Shown here: in pieces, positions 58,251 through 64,000 of the stretch
Numbering within the stretch: the stretch's first letter is position 1
Layout: each line of letters starts with the position of its first letter
DNA from: Roseiflexus sp. RS-1
GTDB taxonomy: Bacteria; Chloroflexota; Chloroflexia; Chloroflexales; Roseiflexaceae
Assembly (NCBI RefSeq): GCF_000016665.1
Contig: NC_009523.1
Location: 4,339,501 to 4,403,500 of the forward strand
Direction of reading: 5' to 3'
Length of the DNA stretch: 64,000 nt
Made by a program: the position numbers and the translations under genes
Notes under the pieces: model-generated
Database searches by the model: none
What the model saw: the letters and a program-made list of their open reading frames with translations, nothing else
Told to the model about the DNA's origin: nothing

Positions 58251-59319
58251 CCCCATTCGTCACCATCGGAAGATGCGCCAGACGTTCACCGGCGCGCAGG
58301 CGCTGCAAAGCCTCTTCCGGACTACGCACCGTCTCGACGTTGCTCATATCGATCCCGAGATGGGTCAGCGTCAGCGCCACCGTTGCCGAGATGCCGCTGA
58401 CAATCACGTTGCAACCGAGCAACCGCAACGCCTGAATGGTCATCATCAGCGCCTGCGCCACCGAGGTATCGATGGTCGTCACGCCGGTGATATCCAGGAT
58501 CATCAGTTTCGTGCGGTTGACGTGAACGGCTTCCAGCAAGTGCGACCGCAACGTATCGGCGCGGCGCGAGTCGATGTGCCCGACAATCGGCGCAAGCAAG
58601 ATGCCCTCAGCCAGTGAAACAACCGGCGTTTCCAGCGCGCTGACCAGTTTGAGCAGTTCGCGCTCCGAGGCGAGTTGTTGCTGAAGTTGCTCATTCGTGC
58701 GAACCAGCCTGGTTTGCTGGATTTCCATTTCGCGGTTCGCGCTGCGCAGCGATGCCAGCATATCGTTCAACAAGACGCTGAAGTGCCAGAGCAGCACCAT
58801 CACAAACACACCCGTGGCGGCGGCAGCTCCAATCTGAAGCGTCTCGCGGAACCATTCCGGCAGATTGGAAGGCAGCACCCCCTGGGGCAAGAGATGCCCG
58901 ACAATGATCGCAATCAGACTGCACGCCCCGCTGGCGGCGATCAGGCGCTTGAGCGGTTGCAGCGTCAGATACTGCAACCCCAGAATAATCACCAGCAACG
59001 GCGTGAGGGTCAGGGTCGCAAAAAAGAAGGGCTGCACCAGCAGAATGATCAACCCGCCGACCAGCAAACCGACACTTGTGGTCACAACAGCGGACTGGAT
59101 ATTTCCCTGTCGAACGCTATGGAGCGCGTAGAGGAGGATAGCGCCATTCAGTGCGACCGCCGCGCCGCTGATACCCGTCGCCAGGTCACGGAAGACGAGC
59201 GCCAGAACCAGAAACACGATCCCAAAGAGAAACGCGGTCGGCATATAGGCGGATAAAAACTGACGCAGGCGAGTGGTCTGCGCCTGAAGGGTCGTTTCCG
59301 GCATACTATCGGTCGTCAT
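58240..59319 (-). CDS. Polytopic membrane protein with C-terminal STAS domain
   Basis: 359 residues, GAGGACTGG upstream. About six TM helices (25-185; FLFGIVFLVLALVFRDLATG, FATLTLTPLLVIILGLQYLT), a coiled coil (NREMEIQQTRLVRTNEQLQQ), and a STAS domain (ILLAPIVGHIDSRRADTLRS to LMILDITGVTTIDTSVAQAL). It keeps the RsbR-type Thr (IDTSVA). Paralogue of the 14816 and 18958 proteins. The stop lies in the heptamer array. Confidence 0.85.
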   Translation of the reverse strand: MTTDSMPETTLQAQTTRLRQFLSAYMPTAFLFGIVFLVLALVFRDLATGISGAAVALNGAILLYALHSVRQGNIQSAVVTTSVGLLVGGLIILLVQPFFFATLTLTPLLVIILGLQYLTLQPLKRLIAASGACSLIAIIVGHLLPQGVLPSNLPEWFRETLQIGAAAATGVFVMVLLWHFSVLLNDMLASLRSANREMEIQQTRLVRTNEQLQQQLASERELLKLVSALETPVVSLAEGILLAPIVGHIDSRRADTLRSHLLEAVHVNRTKLMILDITGVTTIDTSVAQALMMTIQALRLLGCNVIVSGISATVALTLTHLGIDMSNVETVRSPEEALQRLRAGERLAHLPMVTNGVKG

Positions 59320-59331
59320 ATTCCAGTCCTC

Positions 59332-60330
59332 TCACGAATGTGCAAACCTCGTCCGAAGTACGGGTTCGGTTCCGGACAAAGCATAGCGCATTGCTGTCAA
59401 TGACCAGTCACGGTTGGCGCATATCCAGTACTGTAAACCATCAATATAGCGCTCAAGCGCCATATCAACGGCGGGATTGAAGCGCGGCAGTTGCTTCTGT
59501 GTTTTCATAAACGTGTCCGTCTCCCGGTCGTGGAGCAGAAGCGCCTGCTGCAGCGCCTCACTCAACGAACATTGATATTCCTGCCGGATAGCCAGTACCA
59601 GATTGTGCACATCACCGTGCTGCATCTCTTTGGGGTACGACAACATATCATTGCACCAGCAAATGATATTGTTTGCCGTCCGCTCGAGTTGTTGAACGGC
59701 AGCATGATAACGTGCATAAAAGGGAAGATCGATCCCTGCTGCCAGTTCTATCAGGTCAAAGCAGGCATAGACTGCGCCTGAAAACAGGCGCGCAGCACAA
59801 TAGGTCGCCACGTTTGGAACGATGCTCTGGCATCGGTTTGCCGCTTCCCAGCGATTCGCCGTAAAGTAGAGACGCACGTGCTCTCCGAATCGGCGCAACC
59901 AATCATCGGTTGCGCGCGCGGCCAGCCGACGGCGAATATCGGCGAGAGCGCGGGTCAGATTCCAGTCGCCACTATCAGGTGGGTCTCCTTCGAGCACTGC
60001 GAGGAATCGTTCGTGCAGCGCAGCCAGGCGCTGCGGATCGCGACCAATGCCAGCCTCATCACACTGATCGTCCATGAAAAACAGCCAGGCTATCCAATCG
60101 GCAGCAATTTGCAGCGTATCACGATCTGCCTGTGGATAGGCGCGCGCAGCCAGTACTCCATACTGGAGACGCTGACTTTTCTGGCGCAACCCATCGGTAA
60201 GAAGTCCAGACGCCTCTGCCCAGATAAGTGTTGCCTGATCGACATCGCCAGCATAGGGGCTTATCGCACCGGTAAACGGGTAGACGATCTGTGCGCCATC
60301 GACCCGATCCACAGACGGATCTCCTTTCAT
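59332..60330 (-). CDS. Class I terpene synthase
   Basis: 332 residues from ATG 60330. Ionises and cyclises a prenyl diphosphate. Asp-rich motif DDQCDE at 87-92 (WLFFMDDQCDEAG) and NSE triad N227/S231/E235 in NDMLSYPKE. Length fits bacterial sesquiterpene or 2-methylisoborneol-type synthases. It follows the methyltransferase gene by only 13 bases, so a methylated prenyl substrate (2-MIB-like logic) is plausible; product not deducible. Confidence 0.93.
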   Translation of the reverse strand: MKGDPSVDRVDGAQIVYPFTGAISPYAGDVDQATLIWAEASGLLTDGLRQKSQRLQYGVLAARAYPQADRDTLQIAADWIAWLFFMDDQCDEAGIGRDPQRLAALHERFLAVLEGDPPDSGDWNLTRALADIRRRLAARATDDWLRRFGEHVRLYFTANRWEAANRCQSIVPNVATYCAARLFSGAVYACFDLIELAAGIDLPFYARYHAAVQQLERTANNIICWCNDMLSYPKEMQHGDVHNLVLAIRQEYQCSLSEALQQALLLHDRETDTFMKTQKQLPRFNPAVDMALERYIDGLQYWICANRDWSLTAMRYALSGTEPVLRTRFAHS

Positions 60331-60343
60331 GTCAGCAGAACAC

Positions 60344-61192
60344 TCAAAGTACGCTAGAAAGCGGCTTGTGCGCTGCCAGCACAATGTAGCCGAGATAATC
60401 GCGCTGAATTGTCGCAAGGATTGGCCAGACCTGTTCAAGTGTTGCGAGCAATTCGGCGCCGTACAACGTTCGAATCGTTTCGCGCTTCTCCATCAATGCG
60501 TCACTGACATACTGGAGCGTTCGCTTCGTTTGGGCGCTGATGTCAATGACGTCATCGACAATAAATCCCGTTGCTGTCACCAGCATCGGATAACGTTCGA
60601 TCGTTTCCAGTGAACGCAGTAGAAAACTCCCGTAAAGCAGTGCACGCTGCTCAGCAGAGAGCGGGCGTTCTTCAGTGACATCTGTCAGAATGAACCGCCC
60701 GCCAGGACGTAACACACGCCAGACTTCGCGCAATACATGCGCCCGATCCGGCATATGCAGCAACGACTCGAATGCCCACACTGCATCAAATGACGCATCA
60801 TCGAACGGGAGCGCCATCGCATCGGCGCGCTGAAAACGGACTCGATCTGCAACACCGCTCCGCTCTGCCAGCGCTGTTGCACGCGCTACCTGATCCGCAC
60901 TGACGGTAATGCCAACGACTGCAGCACCGGTTTGCTGGCTCAACCGAACCGCCGGACGACCGACGCCGCATCCGATATCGAGCAATGTCTGTCCTGGAGC
61001 AAGATTGACTTTGTTGATCAGCAGATCGGTCAGACGATCCTGCGCCTCGACATTCGAACTCGTATCGTCAGGTCCCGTCCAGTACCCGACGTGAAAGTTG
61101 TCCCCCCACAACGTGGCGTAGAACGGACCCATCAGATCGTAGTACGCACCGACCTCTTCCGGAGTGGGATGAACCTGCTTATACCCGGTCAT
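60344..61192 (-). CDS. SAM-dependent methyltransferase (terpene-associated)
   Basis: 282 residues from ATG 61192 (GGAGG upstream). SAM motif I LLDIGCGVGRPAVRLSQQ, motif II FDAVWAFESLLHM, motif III RPGGRFILTDVTEE. The N-terminal FHVGYWTGPDDTSSNVEAQD pattern resembles geranyl/farnesyl diphosphate C-methyltransferases and sarcosine/tocopherol-type enzymes. Directly upstream of the terpene synthase in one transcript, so it probably methylates the prenyl diphosphate or the terpene. Confidence 0.88.
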   Translation of the reverse strand: MTGYKQVHPTPEEVGAYYDLMGPFYATLWGDNFHVGYWTGPDDTSSNVEAQDRLTDLLINKVNLAPGQTLLDIGCGVGRPAVRLSQQTGAAVVGITVSADQVARATALAERSGVADRVRFQRADAMALPFDDASFDAVWAFESLLHMPDRAHVLREVWRVLRPGGRFILTDVTEERPLSAEQRALLYGSFLLRSLETIERYPMLVTATGFIVDDVIDISAQTKRTLQYVSDALMEKRETIRTLYGAELLATLEQVWPILATIQRDYLGYIVLAAHKPLSSVL

Positions 61193-61387
61193 CACGATCC
61201 TCCAATGACAATGTGAGTATATCTGCCGCGATACTTTATCGGCGACACAGTATATCGTCAAAATGGTATTAAAATTGCAAACATTGCGGAGATCATGCCC
61301 GGAAGCGCAACGAGAAGGTGACGAGCAGCGCAGCCGGGGATTCTGCGACGTCAGCGGTGTAGGTCCCGATGATGTCGCGCTCGCGCA

Positions 61388-62482
61388 TCAGCGGAGCGAG
61401 GCGACAACCGCCGTCGAGAAGCGCGACCAGCGCGAGGTGTTCCAGGCGTCGAAGAGGGTGCGGTTCGCCAGCATCACGCACACCAGATCGATTTCCGGAT
61501 CCGCCCAGGCAAAGACGCCGGACACTCCGGTGTGACCAAAGGTGTGCGGCGAGGTATATTCGCCGGAGAAGTGGGGGCGTTTGTTACCGCGTAGATCAAA
61601 CCCCAACCCCCAGGCGCAGTCGTCCCACGTCATGAAGCCCTCGATACCGCCCCGCAGTCCGGCGGTATGATTGGTAATCATCAGGCGCGCAGTGGCGGGG
61701 GAAATAACTTGTCGTCCTTCAACGACGCCGTTGTCGAGAAACATCTGGAAGAAGCGCGCAACATCACGCGCCGTAGCGATGACACTCCCCGCCGGATGCG
61801 TCCGCCGCCGCGCATACGTGGAATTGAAACGTTCGGTTGAACTGCCGCGATCAAACGTTCCATCCACACGCACGATACGGGGGAAAAGATGATCCGGCGG
61901 CGCAAGCCAGGTGTCGTCCAGACCGGACGGCGCGAAGACATGCTCACGCATGAATGTGGCACATGGTTGCTGGCTGACCGTTTCAATAATCAAACCGAGC
62001 AGACCATACCCCACATTGCTGTACTCCACTTTGCTACCAGGCGGAACCACTGGCAGCGCGTGGATATACGTGCGCAGTTCGTCGAATGTGCTGACATCGG
62101 GCGGCAACTGACTGAGATCGGGGTCTTGCGGCAAACCGGACGTATGGGTCAGTAACTGACGCACACTGATGGCGTCGCGCCCCGCGCCCCGGAATCCGGG
62201 CAAGATATCGCCAACCGGATCGTCGAGTGCGATGCAACCGGATTCGACCAGGAGCATCACCGCGAGCGCCGTCATCGGTTTCCCAATCGATGCAATATGG
62301 AACAGGCTGCTGCCGTTGACCGCTGGCGCCTCTGGCGCCGGTGAAACAACCCCGCCATAAAACTCACCTGCCACCCGACCATGGTGCAGAACAACCGACG
62401 CCACGGCGGTCACTGTTCCCTCATCAAGCCACCCCTGGAGGATTCGAAAGGCGCGTTGCAGACGTTCTGGATCAATGGTCAT
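61388..62482 (-). CDS. Serine beta-lactamase-like hydrolase
   Basis: 364 residues of the class C/penicillin-binding-like esterase family. SxxK in FHIASIGKPMTALAV, YxN in VEYSNVGYGLLGL, and HTG in FGHTGVSGVFAW replacing KTG. No signal peptide, so probably cytoplasmic esterase or peptidase rather than a resistance enzyme. Confidence 0.92.
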   Translation of the reverse strand: MTIDPERLQRAFRILQGWLDEGTVTAVASVVLHHGRVAGEFYGGVVSPAPEAPAVNGSSLFHIASIGKPMTALAVMLLVESGCIALDDPVGDILPGFRGAGRDAISVRQLLTHTSGLPQDPDLSQLPPDVSTFDELRTYIHALPVVPPGSKVEYSNVGYGLLGLIIETVSQQPCATFMREHVFAPSGLDDTWLAPPDHLFPRIVRVDGTFDRGSSTERFNSTYARRRTHPAGSVIATARDVARFFQMFLDNGVVEGRQVISPATARLMITNHTAGLRGGIEGFMTWDDCAWGLGFDLRGNKRPHFSGEYTSPHTFGHTGVSGVFAWADPEIDLVCVMLANRTLFDAWNTSRWSRFSTAVVASLR

Positions 62483-62644
62483 ACAATGGTCAACTCTCTT
62501 TCACCGCGCCTGAACCGCATACCATCTCCCCAGGCGCACGATCTGTGTCCGGTATCATACCAGAAGATGAACTGAGCCTGGTTGCGCTTCCGGCGAAAGA
62601 CGCAGCCAGGCTCGCTTCTGGGTGCTGACACCCTGATCAGGCGC

Positions 62645-63895
62645 TCATTCGCGCATCAATGTAATGCCTACTGACCCATCCGACGAGGTTGAGAACTGGA
62701 CGGTGACTTTTTGACCACTCTTCGCAAATTCGAGGATATAGCCACTCTGCGCATCGCCCGTCTCATACGTCAGTTGATAGCCCAGTTTTGGATATTCGGT
62801 CTTGAAGAACGCCAGAACCGAGTCCATACTGGCACTGACTTTACCCATCGTTAGATTGCCCATTGCCATATCGACCTGCGTACCAGGCGGCAGCGGCAGA
62901 TCGACGCCTATCGTCTGTGAACTGCACACCGACGGGATCGTAATGGTAGTTTTGTTGATATCTTCGAGCGTCCAGTTATAGGCAATGGTTCCCTCGGAGA
63001 ACGTTGCAACATCGGCGGGTATATTTGCCGGGTTCATCGAGCCGGGCGCCACTTTGATCGTCAGGTCATACTTGACCAGATACCCGCCTTCGCGGGCAAC
63101 CCACAGATCGGCTTTTTCGACAACGGCGCCAAACTGACTCGCCGAGGCCTCGTCGAGCGTATAGCGATCGGTGAGAACACCGTTGATCGTCTCGCCGCGA
63201 TTGACCAGTTTTGCATCACCAGTCCGAAGCGGTGCGGTCATCGCGTCGGTAATGCCACGCAGCATATCCCCCATCCCGGCCATTATGGCGGGCTGGCATG
63301 CCCCACTGGCTTGTTCGTAGATGTACAGTGTATCACCAACGCTGTAGATCTCAGAACGTGTACCCTGCGCGCCCGGTTTGTTTTCGACGACCAGTGTGTA
63401 ACTGGTGTTGCTCGGTCGATGCAGCGCCTGGGTATACGTCGTCTGCTCTTCAACATTCTTGCCGTCTGTCGTTTTGCCCGTGAGCTTCCACGCGATGATG
63501 ACGCGGTAACTCTCAAGTTGCGACAGGTTCGCCTGGCTTCCGGGCACCGATACGTTCTCCCCGCCGCCTGACGCCGGAGGCGCAGGCGCTGGTTGCGTTC
63601 CTCCGCCTGACGGCGTTTGCGGCATGGGCATCGGTTGCGCTCCACCGCCGCCTGACGCTGGAGGCGCAGGCGCTGGCTGCGTTCCTCCGCCTGACGGCGC
63701 GGCGGTCGGTTGCGCGGCGGCAGGCGTTGGCTGTGGCGCCCGTGTCGGAGCAGCGCCGGATGAACCGCCCGACGGCGCCGTTGGTTGTGCTGTCGGTTGC
63801 GCGCTGCCCTGTCCGATGAACGGCAGGTTGCCACAGCCGTTGAGCAGAAGGGCGCCGATAATCAGGACGGTTGGCGGTAAAAGTCGTGATCTCAA
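62645..63895 (-). CDS. Lipoprotein with Pro/Ala/Gly repeats and unknown beta domain
   Basis: 416 residues from TTG 63895 (GGGAGG 5 bases upstream). Lipobox in LLLNGCGNLPF. A linker (about 30-110) has two near-identical SGGGTQPAPAPPASGGG units. The C-terminal domains include an LppX/LprG-like part (SYRVIIAWKLTGKTTDGKNV, TLYIYEQASGACQ, LTDRYTLDEA, VAREGGYLVKYDLTIKV) and a last part (MDSVLAFFKTEYPKLGYQLT). Likely surface lipoprotein; function unknown. Confidence 0.82.
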   Translation of the reverse strand: MRSRLLPPTVLIIGALLLNGCGNLPFIGQGSAQPTAQPTAPSGGSSGAAPTRAPQPTPAAAQPTAAPSGGGTQPAPAPPASGGGGAQPMPMPQTPSGGGTQPAPAPPASGGGENVSVPGSQANLSQLESYRVIIAWKLTGKTTDGKNVEEQTTYTQALHRPSNTSYTLVVENKPGAQGTRSEIYSVGDTLYIYEQASGACQPAIMAGMGDMLRGITDAMTAPLRTGDAKLVNRGETINGVLTDRYTLDEASASQFGAVVEKADLWVAREGGYLVKYDLTIKVAPGSMNPANIPADVATFSEGTIAYNWTLEDINKTTITIPSVCSSQTIGVDLPLPPGTQVDMAMGNLTMGKVSASMDSVLAFFKTEYPKLGYQLTYETGDAQSGYILEFAKSGQKVTVQFSTSSDGSVGITLMRE

Positions 63896-64000
63896 TGGAA
63901 CCTCCCTCGCGTGATAATACGTTTCCTCAACAACAGATGTGGCGCCTTTCACAGACACCATGCAAAAGAACGATGGTCGAAAGAAGAATCGGGCATCGGA

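Noticed and set aside
1-64000. tRNA or rRNA genes
   Set aside because: No clear T-arm GGTTCGAATCC-type sequence or rRNA core was noticed by eye; a tRNAscan or Infernal run would settle it.

Overview
The window looks like a piece of a GC-rich, monoderm-type Chloroflexota chromosome, most likely a Roseiflexus-like filamentous anoxygenic phototroph. This is inferred, not proven. It rests on a CrtO/CrtI-like carotenoid oxidoreductase, a fragment of the Chloroflexota exported repeat (CFAETGFCI, then WEQNGGLPVFGFPIT), no visible outer-membrane or LPS genes, many short intergenic repeats (GGTTCTC/GGTTCCT heptamers, MITE-like elements, 70-bp units), and a CIRCE/HrcA heat-shock operon.

Left part (1-12.6 kb): heat-shock operon hrcA-grpE-dnaK-dnaJ on the minus strand, with a CIRCE operator. 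Next come a consensus promoter and a T-box leader ahead of two Nudix genes and serS, which couples this operon to tRNA-Ser charging. An SH3-tailed membrane protein, a fabD-fabF pair, and a cyclic-di-AMP receptor coupled to a glycosyltransferase follow.

Middle part (12.6-39 kb): repeat-rich DNA with a second glycosyltransferase, two membrane-anchored STAS signalling proteins, a YbjN-like protein, a carotenoid-type FAD oxidoreductase, a lone GatD-like amidotransferase, an alpha/beta hydrolase, a YceI protein, a GH3 beta-glucosidase with a PA14 insert, and a PCuAC copper-chaperone lipoprotein followed by a DUF4405 membrane protein and a two-component system. Then come an IS630-type transposase read in two frames, citrate synthase, a gluzincin, an aldehyde dehydrogenase and a BTAD/winged-helix regulator.

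Most notable region (39.5-54.7 kb): a co-directional type VII (ESX/Ess-like) secretion cluster. It encodes a ubiquitin-like/FHA protein, two stand-alone WXG100 proteins, a three-ATPase EssC/EccC-like FtsK protein, a membrane FHA protein, an exported vWA protein, a transmembrane Ser/Thr kinase with an SH3-like ectodomain, a transmembrane PP2C phosphatase with a PASTA ectodomain, and a second ubiquitin-like protein with one membrane span. Two probable effectors follow. In these a nearly identical WXG head is fused to a different Cys/His (NlpC/P60-like or CHAP) peptidase tail. A fossil of a third WXG head lies just downstream. I read this as a phosphorylation-gated secretion system delivering cell-wall hydrolases.

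Right part (54.7-64 kb): an exported CAP-domain protein, a HEPN/MNT toxin-antitoxin-like pair, a DMT-family exporter whose C-terminus is made of the heptamer repeat, a third STAS protein, a SAM methyltransferase plus class I terpene synthase operon (probable methylated terpenoid), a serine beta-lactamase-like hydrolase and a lipoprotein.
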